A stretch of 64,000 nucleotides of DNA from Eleginops maclovinus. Lineage: Eukaryota; Chordata; Actinopteri; Perciformes; Eleginopidae. Position numbers and translations under genes: made by a program. The notes under the pieces were generated by a model. The model made no database searches. It had not been told where the DNA came from and worked only from the letters and a program-made list of their open reading frames with translations. The stretch is taken from positions 12,058,148 to 12,122,147 of the forward strand of contig NC_086364.1 in NCBI RefSeq assembly GCF_036324505.1, read 5' to 3'. Positions within the stretch are counted from its first letter, which is position 1; the number at the start of each line of letters is the position of its first letter. Below are positions 35,816 to 47,521 of this stretch, in pieces.

Positions 35816-38800
35816 CTATAATATACGCTTTCGCTTAAGGTAGGAGTCTGCATAGTGGCCACCGAGGCCCTGAGAGTGCTGGCCCACGTAGCCGCCCTCA
35901 GGGCTAGGCTCCGGAGATGGGATCAGCCGGGAGAACACACGCTTGTGGCTACCAATAGGAGTCTAGAATTGGTATAAAACAATAAAACATTAAATCAATT
36001 AAGAGCACATTTAAAAGTAAAAACATTTCCACAAATTGAAGACTCTTAACACTTGGACAAGAAGGTTTCTAAATTACCTTCGCAGCATTCCCCAGGCCTG
36101 GGGGGAAGTTGGTAGTGTGGCTCACAGGAGGCATTCCCACAGCCTGAGGACAAACAACCAACCTTCAGTGGACTACACTTCTACTGAGGCTCATGCACGC
36201 AGCGTCACATTCATTATTGATCATGGGATTATTCTTTGAACATTTCCAAAAAGAGGACAGTCAAAAGCTTCACGCTTACCCTGTTGAGATGGGTGGTTGG
36301 AAGGTTTCCGTCCTCCGGCCCTGAGCAGTAGTATGGGGACATGGGTTCACTCGGAGGGTAAGTGTAGTGGGGAAACCGCTCACTGTAGTCAGGGTGACGG
36401 GAAAGCTGCAGAAACAAAGCGTGTTAGAATCGGACTGTAATCGTATCATCTAATACCCAGTAGTGCAATGAAACAATTCCATAGTTTGGAGCAGCTATTT
36501 TTTTTAAAAAGAGTGAGGGGTGGCAGGGGGGTAATAAAATAAATGATATCAACCAGAAACCTCCTCAAGCACAATTAGTTAACACAGCTCATTGATAAAT
36601 TAAATAGAGGACAAAATCATATTTTTAACTTTGCCTGTGAGTAAACCTATACATTTCATCCTGAGAAAACAACCTTGTCAAATCATCAGGGTGGGGGGTG
36701 ACAAACCCTGACATGGAAGATAGGACTGCGTTTTGGTTGGTTTGAATTCAGAACTGTTAATAAATCTAATTCAGATATTGACAAAACCCGACCTGCTGTC
36801 CAAATCCAGCCAAGGCTCCAGTATCAAGGTTCTCCTGCTGTTCATACAAGTGGGCCAGAGGATCCTGAGGAGAAACACCAAATGGGTCAGGCCACATCAG
36901 ATACAGGACAGTGAAACTCTAAATTCATAAGGTCACAATGACATCCATTCATGGAAAAAGTCTTTCAATGGTGGTTACCTGGTGGAGAGGAGGATACTCG
37001 GGGCTGTAGGAATCCTGGTAGCGCAGGTTGTAATTTGGCTGTATGCTCGGATACGTGTGCTGGTTGGACACATTGCTTAGAGTGGGTCTTTTCCTATAGG
37101 GGTGAGGTCTGCAGCTTCCTACTGGAGTAACAAAGTGAAAAGAGACATTATACAGTGTGCTGGAATATGTTTGTTTTTATTGATGAAGCTTTAAGAAAAT
37201 TAGAACTACACAGTATTTATATACAACAAAATATTTTGGGAAATTACCTGAGGGAAAACCACTGTTGACACCGAGGAAGGCACTCTGGGGATGGTTCACA
37301 TCTTTGGGAGGATCTCCTAGTATAGATACCTTACAGGAGGGGGGGGGGGGGGGTGGCTTTTTATTATAGTATTGTTTACATTTGGGCAAAAAGGTAGACA
37401 CAAATACAAGAGCTAGAATACATTGTGAAAATTACTTGGGACCTCACCCCTTGTGCTGTGAGGCCATCTGCTCCCATCATGCCACCCATCAGGGGCATAG
37501 AGATGCCCTGCAGGGTGGGAGAGGAAGTCTGGGGGAAGGTGCATGTTGCTGTGGGGGACTCCTGTTCCCTTGCCAGGGATCTGCCAAGCGGCATTGACTT
37601 TAGGGAGGCCAGAGGATCCGTTTGAAGACCAAGACCTAAAAGGATTTAAAAAGGCAAATTATTGTATTTACAATTACTGTAATCTATATATTATATACCT
37701 TTTTTTAAATGTTAACGAACACATACAGCCGCGGAAAAGATTAAGAGACCACTTCAGCATTATCATTGTCTTGTTTAAAGGTACGTCTTCGAGTTAAAAT
37801 ATTTATTTTATTGTATTCTATAAACTACTGACAACTTTCATCTGTGTTGGCACTCAACAGACACTAGAATGGCTGCCATACATGTAGAAATATAGATTTA
37901 GGAAAAATTTGGAGTGGTCTCGATTTTTTTCCAGAGCTGCATAATCTTGAATTTTGACCAAAATGTCACAAGCAATAAAAAAAAAGGAAAAAAAAGGAGA
38001 AACCATTATTTAAAAGGCCAGAGGGATACAGATGTTAAGCATCATATGCAAAGAAAAAAACCATGCGGTTTGTGGCTCTAGGAGCTACGGCTGGAGTTGG
38101 GGAATGTCAAACCTTGGGGCAGGTCTCCGAGCATATGGACTCCCTGCTGGACAGGGAGAGCGGCCAGAAGATTCTCCCCGATGAGTCCTGCCTGCTGGCC
38201 AAAGGAGAGACAGCAAAGGTCCGTGTCACAGGAGGGTCACACAGCCTAGCTGCAACACTCGAGCGGGGAAGAACCGCTGCACTACACAAGCACACTTAAT
38301 CAGCACTGAGGCTTACTCACCACGTATGAAATTATGTCCTTGCAGAATGTGCATTTACACATTGTGTGCACACCTACCAGATCATTCAGCACCACTCAAA
38401 AATACACCCAACACACACACACAAAACCAACCTTAATTTCCTAGCGAGAGCTTACCCAACCAGCCATCGCATCTTCCACCACCAATCACACAAAAAGATC
38501 AATCCAGCTTACCCACCACCAGCTCACACCAATAGCCAAACACAAAACACCATTATCACTCACACAAGGTACTAGAGGGTTTTCTTTATTGTGCAGCACC
38601 TGAGCCCAAAGAAGATGATTTCCCAGAAAGGCTTGCTAATGGTGAAGAAGGAAAGAGCAGAGAGTGTGGGGTGGGGAGAGTGTGAGTGGGAGAAGATGAA
38701 TCAAAGCAGGCTGAGCGGCAAAGGAGGCACATGTCAGAGTAAAAGGCAGAAAGGCTACAGTACCTGCTGCGCCTTGGCCTGGTTCTGAAGGAGCAGCTGG

Positions 38801-41800
38801 AGCAGGGCGGCGGAGAGGGCGGGGTTGGCCAGCAGGGGCATTGTGGGAGCTGCACCGAGGAGGCCTGCACACAAAGAGGACATCAGGAATCACAGCTCCA
38901 GAACAAACCCGAAAATTAAGGCATTGATTAAGAGGAAGTGAGTCTCTCACCTTGTTTGGGCCCTTGTGACAGTGGGTTGAGCAGCATCTTGAGGGTGGCG
39001 GGGTTATTGAGGCCTGTGAGTATCTGCATGGCTGTGGGATCAGGGAGGAGACCTTTACCCCTATTCACAGCCTTAAAAAGGGACAGAGGACACAAGACAA
39101 AGCGGTCAGCACAATGCTATTTTAATAGTAGCCTTTGACTGACATGCATTCAGTTTACTTAAATACCATGGTCTGGGCAGCGATCAGAGCAGCCAACATG
39201 CTTCTTCCAGGAGGGCCGGGGGCGCAGAAGGACACCCTGATGTGTGTCCCTCCAAGCACCCGGCCATCGGTCAGTCGCTGTGCCTCCTCAGACATCTCAG
39301 CTGAGGAAAACTCCAACACCGCAAACCGCCGAAAACTTCCATCTTGTCCCTGAGCCAACTGTGGAGAGGAAAAAAAGAAACGGTAATTCTCATCTCTTAA
39401 ATGTAATTTGTTGCTAACAAATATGGTAACACCAGTACAGCACTGACTACTAGGCCTGTGGTTTTTCACTTTCACCCATATGTGCTGAACATCTATCTAA
39501 AAGCACATCTAGGTAGGAAACACCCTGTTAAACTGAAACCAACCACAATTTTCTCTCAAAACAGATCTAATGACACAATTTTATAGCAACTACAGGTTTT
39601 ATAAGGCAGCCTCATAATAATTATAATGTACTGTTCCCCAACATTGTAAACAAAACAAGTTTATTACATATTGCTTTTCTACAATATAGGTTATGAATTT
39701 CCTTTGACAGGCCTAAAATGATCAGGCACCACCTGTAGCCTCATGATTTGAAAACACCAAGTTTTACTAGTTCATAAATAAAGGCCTTGTAGCATCTTGA
39801 TAAAAAGTTTCCCTTAAATCATCACTGCATTTGCCACAATCGTCAAAAACCCTGAAACCAGCAGAAAGCACAACTATGCGTGTTAAAAAGGCCACCCCTC
39901 TCTCTCCCTTTCCAGAAAGGCCTGCTGAATGACACCACCTGGGGGAGTCAGGTGGTCATCACCATAGAAACCAGCAATGCTCACTGCTATAGAAACTTTG
40001 AGTGGCCACAGGAAAACTGGGGTAAAGGTGAAAGGGTACAGAAAAACCAAAAACTGTAATAATGTTTTGAAAACAAAATGAGGAATTGTGCAATCCACAC
40101 CCCTTCTGTGGCACTGCAACAATTCATATACAAGTCAGCACATAACAGTCATCGACTCCAATCTGGGACCATCAAATTGTAGATCCAAACTAGTATAACA
40201 TTCATCATGTGGTGTAAAACACAACTTCAACCGGTGTTTTAGAGCTACACCTAATTGATAGAGCGATCAACAGATAAATGAACACCTATGATCATTCATT
40301 AAAGAAAGACATCACATTTGACTGAGAAACTGGGATGTTCTTATTTTTCTGACATTTTGAAGATGAAATTATTCATCCATTACTTTTGGAAATGGTGGCG
40401 GTTTAATCTAAGATTAAACAAATGTTAGTTGCAGCCCCAGAGTGTTTATTTGTGGTGAATCTGACCTGACAGAAGACTGGCGTATGGGTGTCAGCCAGGG
40501 CGTTGCGGAGGTCTTGGGCTGTCAGCAGGCTCGGGGGGAGGCGGTCCACGCACAGACACTTGGAGTTCAGCAGTGGATATGTGAGGGAGCCAACTTCAGT
40601 CCAGTGGACGTACAGCATGCGGGAGCCCAGCTGCTTTCCCAACAGCTCCGACTTGGCCCTGGCAGCCGAGTCCTTCTTCATGTACTCCACAAATCCGTAG
40701 CCCTTGGAGTGCCCTGTGGAGGCGCTGTACACCAGGAAGCACCGCTCCAGGTTACCAAAGGGCCGCACCAACTCCTCAAACTGCTGCTGGGTGAAAGCGC
40801 GGGGCAGGTTGGCGATGCACAGCAGAGCGTCTGTTGGCTGCAGCTGCACAGAGATCTCCCGGTCCCGTAGCACATGCTGGTGGAAGTCTTTGATAGCACA
40901 CTGTGCCTGTTCCCCATTGAGAAGTGTCACAAATGCTAAAGGCAAAGGGGGAAACGTTCAAAGTGAGGGAGTGACATTTGTTCAGTCAGCATTAAAAGAA
41001 ATGTTTCATATACAGCAGGTCTAAGGGAGCCATATACAACAGTCCTCCAGGTCTTATGAAAGACAACGCTGGTGGCAGAATGTCACCACCCACATGCTTT
41101 CATGTCACTGCAACATTTCCCTTATAGAGACTACAAAGGGAGCCATCATGGCTGACAAGAATCAAAGGCATTTTATCTGGTTATGTTCAAACCTCAAAAC
41201 ACACATATAGCCCTATGGTGTGATGCTTAGTGTCACCCAAACATCCTGTAACCCATGTATTGAAAGGGAGATGTTGCAGCCTGAAAGCCAAATTAAAATA
41301 AAAGGTTATTATAGCTTAAGGTTTTAACAAGCCAACTATATTTTCTATGAAAGCACACCTAAATGTGAATGTTTTCTGCCACAGCAGTTTAGTAGATACC
41401 AGACATACCCTAAATTTACCATCTGGCTCATGCTATTTTCCTGCCCCATTATTATCCTCCATTAAGCTGTAGTTTGCCGTTTTAGCCTTCCTGAAAGTCA
41501 GGGCTTCCTGACAAATCAACTTTGAATGAAAAGCTGATCTTTCTTGCACTTGGACCATTGTAAACAGGCAATTCCACTGAATTAAAGACGCAGCTCACAT
41601 TTTGGGGCATTCAAGATGGAATTCCACTGCTAAGGATAACTTATGACTTATATTTGCATTTTAATTAGCAGAATTGGATCTTGCAAATACAGTTTCCAGG
41701 TAAATTGATGAGGGCAGATATGAAGCAGGAGGGTCAAGTTGTAAATGCAATGAAGGACGAGGAAGATCTCTGGTAACATGACTTCCAAATTTTAAGTATT

Positions 41801-44061
41801 CGTTTAAGAGTTTCAAATAAATAAATGTGTTAGGTATGGAAGGGCTATTTTAAACCATTATTTTTGAATTTACAGAACAATTATTGTATTGAGATATAGA
41901 GCAATTGTGATAAAATGTTATGAAACATTATAGATTTTAGCTACATTTTTTCTGAACCTCTGACATGAAAACTATAATTTTTAGACACAGATCAGGAGAA
42001 AAAAACTTTGTTTAGCATTTTATCTGACGCCATGGCATGTTTTTGCCACCAGGAGTGACTGAAAAACTAAACACCGATTAAGGAAAGACAATTAACTTTT
42101 GTTAACCGAAGTCTTACTGTGAAATGGTTTGAGTTCAAAGATGGAAAACATACAAAATCCGGACAACCCATCAATGTAACCAAGCCAGGCCCAAAGCATA
42201 CCCTGCTTTATCCTCCATTTTATTTATTAAAAAAAAGAATGGGATCATACATTTTGAAGTGGAAATCATACTATACTGACAAAGAATTAAAGCCATCAAG
42301 TTATAATTAGGATAATTTTCTCATAGACTTAAAATGCTAAAAAAGGCACTTAGACCTGAATGTTGCCGCTTGTATACAGCTCTCAAATCACACCTTGAAT
42401 ACCTACTAGCAGGAAACAACTAGGGTTTAATTTGAGTGATTTAGTGAAAATTAATTTAGAATACGTTTTGATGCAAAATTTGAGCATCACAAGATTTTAG
42501 TTTGATTCTATATTTAGCTTGAGTCACAATTTGTTTGTTTTCCCATTTCTGAGAACAAACCTCTTTAATTTACTTTATTTAAATAAATAAAAAAGTATCC
42601 CCTGATAGTTTTGCAACTTTAAAACATGCATAGTTTCTCTGCCATACAGCTTTCAACTGAACATGCATGCCTTACATGATGGACAAGGTGGTGACTAACC
42701 TGTGCCCTTGTATTTGTCCACAAAGCAGTACTTCAAGTCATAGTTGCCCAACAGCTCATGGACCTCCTGTGAATGAAAAAGACATTCAGAAATCTGAATT
42801 GATACAAACATTTTACCAAATAATTACACATAGAAATATTTTACTATAAGATGTAGTTGTGTACGTTATATAATTACAAATTGGTTAACTGTAGATTAGT
42901 CATCACATAATTAACTCATTCATGTCCACTTGGGAACTAGCAACAAGTTGCACCTGTGGAGGGGTGAGAGGTGAACAACTGACTCATTGTTCTATGAGAA
43001 ATTGCTCTGTGCTGCTTTTGACCTTTCACAAACGAATGGCGATTCCATCTAGCATTTTCTGAAACGTTTTGTCTCTACACCTTCCACCTTTTGTTATAAT
43101 GCAACTCACATCTCGAACCCCCCCCCCCCCCCCCCAACCTCTCTGAAAACAATGGTTCGGCCCGCAGGCCCACCGCTCCCCACGAGTCAGGCACGTTCCC
43201 AAAAAAATGAGGCATCATGAGCAAGTCATTGGCTGGTCGACACAACCAAACGCCAGCTTAAACAACAGACGTGCTGATGAAAGAAAGTCCCACTGCACCT
43301 GTAACCGTCATGTGGGGAAGATAATCAACGACAGTTTTGCTTTGGAGTTCAAATAGTGGAAATTAATTCCCCAAAATCAAAGTTATCAAGTTGTTGCCTA
43401 CGAGGCAGGAGTGGCAGGTCATACAGGCCACAGATGACCCATATTGACAGTTATCTGACCACCTGGCAGCAATCCTAACAACCCAAACCCCGAAAAAATA
43501 AACAATAATAACAGCCTGTGGCTACAAATGAACAGCTATCGTGTTGCCTTATAAGTCAACCAAATACAGACTCACTAAAACAAAATATCAACCAATCAAA
43601 CGTAAAATCAGCTAACGAGTTAAATGGCTAGCAGGCTAAAATAGGTAGCATGGCAAAGCAATTTGGAGCTAGGCTAACGTTAGCAATCAATCAATCATCC
43701 AATAATTGAAACCTCCAGGACTTGTTTCTCTTACCTGATTGCTAACGTCGGAAGGTAAATTTTTAATGATTATTTTTCTACGGTTGTAAAACTCCCGGCG
43801 AGTTCTTTCTAAGCGGCTCTCTATCTCTTCGGGGCTCAGTGATGTCAAGTCCTCGTCGACCCTCCGCTGACATTCGCGATCCGACGGTGAGTCCTCTCCG
43901 CCGGGTTCAGAATACCGGTGGTCTCCTCCGGACATCCAGCTTTCGTGATCTGCATCTGCAGGGAGGTCGTAATTATTGTGAAGCGGACGAGGGGCGAAAC
44001 TGAGCCCTGTGTCTGTGCTCTCATCTCTGGCAGCTGTACTAACAGACACGACGGCCGCCAT
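35816..44061 (-). CDS. raver1: Ribonucleoprotein PTB-binding 1 (Raver1)
   Basis: Raver1 binds PTB (and vinculin/metavinculin) and acts as a splicing co-repressor shuttling between nucleus and cytoplasm. Fourteen in-frame coding exons: 43735-44061, 42700-42766, 40466-40935, 39167-39358, 38951-39071, 38764-38864, 38113-38194, 37448-37635, 37248-37329, 36979-37118, 36793-36864, 36280-36405, 36078-36143, 35816-35962. They total 2,181 bp, 726 aa, with matching phases at every junction. RRM1 is at about 95-170 ([24 protein letters not shown]), RRM2 about 172-250 ([28 protein letters not shown]) and RRM3 about 258-345 ([32 protein letters not shown]). PTB-interaction motifs of the [S/G][I/L]LGxxP type follow: GLLGAAP and SILGDPP. 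The end LKRKRIL matches human LKRKRIF and is a basic C-terminal tail. The start MAAVVSV fits human MAADVSV; the N-terminal arm is about 35 residues longer than human. Confidence 0.95.
37339..37353. repeat. Poly-G/C run at a raver1 splice acceptor
   Basis: Fifteen consecutive G on the plus strand, so the pre-mRNA has a C15 tract directly before TCCTGTAAG, the acceptor of the 82-bp exon 37248-37329. It takes the place of the usual U-rich polypyrimidine tract. Confidence 0.95.
37726..37939. mobile_element. Short non-autonomous DNA element (MITE) in a raver1 intron
   Basis: The ends are imperfect inverted repeats: CAGCCGCGGAAAAGATTAAG then AGACCACTTC at the left, and GGAGTGGTCTCGATTTTTTT then CCAGAGCTG at the right. 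A TA precedes the left end (37724-37725), and a TA lies close to the right end (37942-37943). About 214 bp with no coding capacity. This is the structure of a Tc1/mariner-derived MITE. It sits between the exons at 37448-37635 and 38113-38194. Confidence 0.75.
43120..43134. repeat. Poly-C run in raver1 intron 1
   Basis: A run of about fifteen C on the plus strand (G run in the raver1 transcript), ending before AACCTCTCTGAAAAC. It is a simple mononucleotide tract and its exact length is uncertain because such runs are error-prone in sequencing. Confidence 0.85.
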
Positions 44062-44149
44062 CACTCGGTTTGGTGGAAGTTTTTGTCGGTCTGGAAACTC
44101 AGCCCGATTTGAGCAGTTTAAACAATACACACATGGCCCCAGCTGCGCT

Positions 44150-44214
44150 TCTCATTGGTCGAGAGGAGGACGCATTCTCCATGACTACGACGTAACTGAG
44201 GTTGGGGGCGGGGT
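44150..44214 (-). promoter_or_regulatory. raver1 proximal promoter elements (CCAAT box, GC box)
   Basis: About 90-155 bp upstream of the raver1 start codon lie an inverted CCAAT box (ATTGG on the plus strand, about 44,154-44,158) and a GC box (GGGGGCGGGG, 44,205-44,214). A CRE-like ACGACGTAAC lies between them. No TATA box is evident. This fits a CpG-type housekeeping promoter. The transcription start is inferred, not seen. Confidence 0.5.
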
Positions 44215-44406
44215 AACGTTAACTCAAACTGGACATGAATGCTGCAGGTCCTGCAGATCTCAGGAGAGACAAGCCACTGGGCTTTAAACGGATTTAGGGA
44301 TTCACCTTGCGCTTTAAATGCACAGATTTTTAACTCCTACACATTTATGTCTAAAGAATGCCCAAATCATGGCAGTTTAGGATCCAGACTACAAAACCAT
44401 GATCTC

Positions 44407-44451
44407 AAATAAATAATAATAATAATAATAATACTCATAATAATAATACTC

Positions 44452-44483
<32 letters not shown>

Positions 44484-44484
44484 C

Positions 44485-44528
<44 letters not shown>

Positions 44529-44529
44529 C

Positions 44530-44569
<40 letters not shown>

Positions 44570-44578
44570 TAACAATAC
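44407..44578. repeat. AAT/ATT trinucleotide microsatellite with ACTCAT interruptions
   Basis: About 170 bp of AAT repeats broken four times by the same hexamer-like interruption ACTCAT, about 350 bp above the raver1 start codon. The poly-Tyr frame on the minus strand is an artefact. Confidence 0.97.
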
Positions 44579-45934
44579 ATTTAATATCGATCTCTCTTTT
44601 ATTTGGCCTTTAAATGGTATTGTTTTTACTTCTCTTTACATCACATTGAACCTAACTCTGTGTATGACACGTGCTGTATAATTAAAATTGCATTGCTTTT
44701 TAAAAGCAGTCTTGTTTTTCAAGAATTCATCAGATGTAAAACTTTTGAATATACAGATTTTAAACTCATTATTTAACATACTGAAATTCGGAGATTTAAA
44801 AGTGTGATAGAACATAATATAGGCCTATTATAATGAAACTTGAATTACAAAAATCACCTTAATGAATACATGCAGCCATTTGGATACTTTTCATGTACTG
44901 TATGCTTTGAATTTTATGATTAGTATATTGTTTTTTTGTATTTAAACATGCAAAGTTGTTACTTAACATTATTCTAGATGTTTCTTAATGTCCCATGCTA
45001 AGTGTGCTGGGTGGCTTGTAACAAACAGTCAGTCTTATGTTACCACATCCTCCTGAGACTCAGCCCATTCACTCTTGTTTACATTCATCTCCTTTTACTC
45101 TTTTGAGCTACTCTACTAATCCCTGCTGCATTGTAAAGAGGTTACCTGGGCTTCCAGTGATATGTCGTTGGTTAAAATTGCATGCTGGGAAGTTCATCTT
45201 TCTTTTCATCCAAAATGGCAGGCATACAAAGAACAACATTTTAAACGAGGGGTTTGTCAAATATTTCGTATCTATTGTTTTTTTACGATGAAAAGCATAT
45301 GTACATGTCCTTGTTTATTAACATGTTAGGAATGATATACTTAAAGCACTTAAATAATTTGTGTTTTGAAATAACAGCTATTTTTTAAATGTCAGTTCTA
45401 GTGGACATCAGGACCATCTTCATGTACTTAATTGGAGCTCTAAGATGATGAGAGAGATGAGGATCTTACACCTGTGATTGAAAAGGGTGAAGAATAAGGT
45501 GATAAATATGCAGACAGATAGGAATGAGCAGGAAAGACGTGGTCCTCTGTAGGCCAAGAGCAGCATGTTTTTTTTATTAATTTATTTTGATTTAAGTGGT
45601 GCCATGAAAAATGCAAATAGCCTCAGGAATGCAAAGTTTGTTCCTTTGAGTATGGTCAATTGGAGACCATATCCATAGTCAAGATGACCCTACAGCCCAG
45701 GCAGAATGGAGTGTAATTAAGTTCTCTAACCAGAGCAGTGACAACAGAGTCTTTGAAGTTTGGCAAGCATGACCAACAATTATATGCGGTTATCGACTAA
45801 TCAGTAAAATAAATAGTCCAATGCAAGAGCAGCATTATTTCCTGTTGATTTTTTGTTGCTGCAGCAAGATCACAGCTGCAAAATTGCCAACAGCTTGACT
45901 GGTGTGGTGCAGCCAATGGTTTTGCATGCATCTA
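44579..45934. other. Intergenic AT-rich sequence, nothing recognised
   Basis: Between the raver1 promoter-side microsatellite and the second Tc1 element. AT-rich, without splice-compatible coding segments or repeat ends that I can identify. Confidence 0.5.
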
Positions 45935-47519
45935 CAGTGGGGAGAACAAGTATTTGATACACTGCAGATTTTGCAGATTTTCCGACTTACAAAGCATGTA
46001 GAGGTCTGTAATTTGTATCATAGGTACTCTTCAACTGTGAGAGATGGAAATCCAGAAAATCACATTGTATGATTTTTAAGTAAATAATTTGCATTTTATT
46101 GCATGACATAAGTATTTGATACATCAGAAACAGAACTTGATATTTGGTTCAAAAACCTTTGTTTGCAATTAGACGTGTCCTGTAGTTCTTGACCAGGTTT
46201 GCACACACTGCAGCAGGGATTTTGGCCCACTCCTCCATACAGATGTTCTCCAGATCCTTCAGGTTTCGGGGCTGTCGCTGGGCAATACGGACTTTCAGCT
46301 ACCTCCAAAGATGTTCTATTGGGTTCAGGTCTGGAGACTGGCTAGGCCACTCCAGGACCTTGAGATGCTTCTTACGGAGCCACTCCTTAGTTGTCCTGGC
46401 TGTGTGTTTTGGGTCGTTGTCATGCTGGAAGACCCAGCCACGACCCATCTTCAATGCTCTTACTGAGGGAAGGAGGTTGTTGGCCAAGATCTCGCGATAC
46501 ATGGCCCCATTCATCCTCCCCTCAATACAGTGCAGTCGTCCTGTCCCCTTTGCAGAAAAGCATCCCCAAAGAATGACGTTTCCACCTCCATGCTTCACGG
46601 TTGGGATGGTGTTCTTGGGGTTGTACTCATCCTTGTTCTTCCTCCAAACACAGCGAGTGGAGTTTAGACCAAAAAGCTCTATTTTTGTCTCATCAGACCA
46701 CATGACCTTCTCCCATTCCTCCTCTGGATCATCCAGATAGTCATTGGCAAACTTCAGACGGGCCAGGACATGCGCTGGCTTGAGCAGGGGGATCTTGCGT
46801 GCGCTGCAGGAATTTAATCCATGACGGCGTAGTGTGTTACTAATGGTTTTCTTTGAGACTGTGGTCCCAGCTCTCTTCAGGTCATTGACCAGGTCCTGCC
46901 ATATAGTTCTGGGCTGATCCCTCGCCTTCCTCATGATCATTGACGCCCCACGAGGTGAGATCTTGCATGGAGCCCCAGACCGAGGGAGATAGACCGTCAT
47001 CTTGAACTTCTTCCATTTTCTAATAATTGCGCCAACAGTTGTTTCCTTCTCACCAAGCTGCTTGCCTATTGTCCTGTAGCCCATCCCAGCCTTGTGCAGG
47101 TCTACATTTTTATCTCTGTTGTCCTTACACAGCTCTCTGGTCTTGGCCATTGTGGAGAGGTTGGAGTCTGTTTGATTGAGTGTGTGGACAGGTCTCTTTT
47201 ATACCGGTAAAGAGTTCAAACAGGTGCAGTTAATACAGGTAATGAGTGGAGAACAGGAGGGCTTCTTAAAGAAAAACTAACAGGTCTGTGAGAGCCGGAA
47301 TTCTTACTGGTTGGTAGGTGATCAAATACTTATGTCATGCAATAAAATGCGAATTAATTATTTAAAAATCATACAATGTGATTTTCTGGATTTCTGTTTT
47401 AGATTCCTTCTCTCACAGTTGAAGAGTACCTATGATAAAAAAATACAGACCTCTACATGCTTTGTAAGTGGGAGAACCTGCAAACTTGGCAGTGTATCAA
47501 ATACTTGTTCTCCCCACTG
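45935..47519 (-). mobile_element. Tc1/mariner element, copy 2 (minus orientation), nearly intact
   Basis: The outer ends are CAGTGGGGAGAACAAGTATT (left) and CTTGTTCTCCCCACTG (right), flanked by TA on both sides (45933-45934 and 47520-47521). About 1.59 kb. The terminal inverted repeats run inward for about 200 bp (shared blocks AAAGCATGTAGAGGTCTG and ATCATACAATG). The element carries one transposase frame on the minus strand. Good preservation of both ends and of the frame suggests recent insertion. Confidence 0.95.
46149..47150 (-). pseudogene. Tc1 transposase with a single in-frame stop (copy 2)
   Basis: From ATG 47148-47150 the frame is open for 283 codons, then a TAG interrupts it (46299-46301), then it stays open to TGA 46149-46151. 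Read across the stop the length is 333 codons, normal for Tc1 transposases. The order is: N-terminal paired-like domain ([20 protein letters not shown]), basic region, RR-like linker ([14 protein letters not shown]), [11 protein letters not shown] (first Asp), [12 protein letters not shown] (second Asp) and [12 protein letters not shown] (Glu, DD34E spacing). The stop falls right after HLWR, where the family usually has Glu or Gly (GAG/GGA to TAG). All three catalytic residues are before the stop. The frame is otherwise free of indels. Annotated as a pseudogene because of the stop; a truncated protein could still be made. Confidence 0.9.
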
Positions 47520-47521
47520 TA

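Noticed and set aside
40442..40870. A 142-aa plus-strand frame
   Set aside because: Antisense shadow of the raver1 exon that encodes RRM2 and part of RRM3.
44389..44580. Poly-tyrosine frame on the minus strand
   Set aside because: Translation of the AAT microsatellite.
46189..46740. A 183-aa plus-strand frame in the second Tc1 element (and a similar minus-strand one at 32,559-33,089)
   Set aside because: Antisense shadows of the Tc1 transposase; the true frames show the catalytic motifs.
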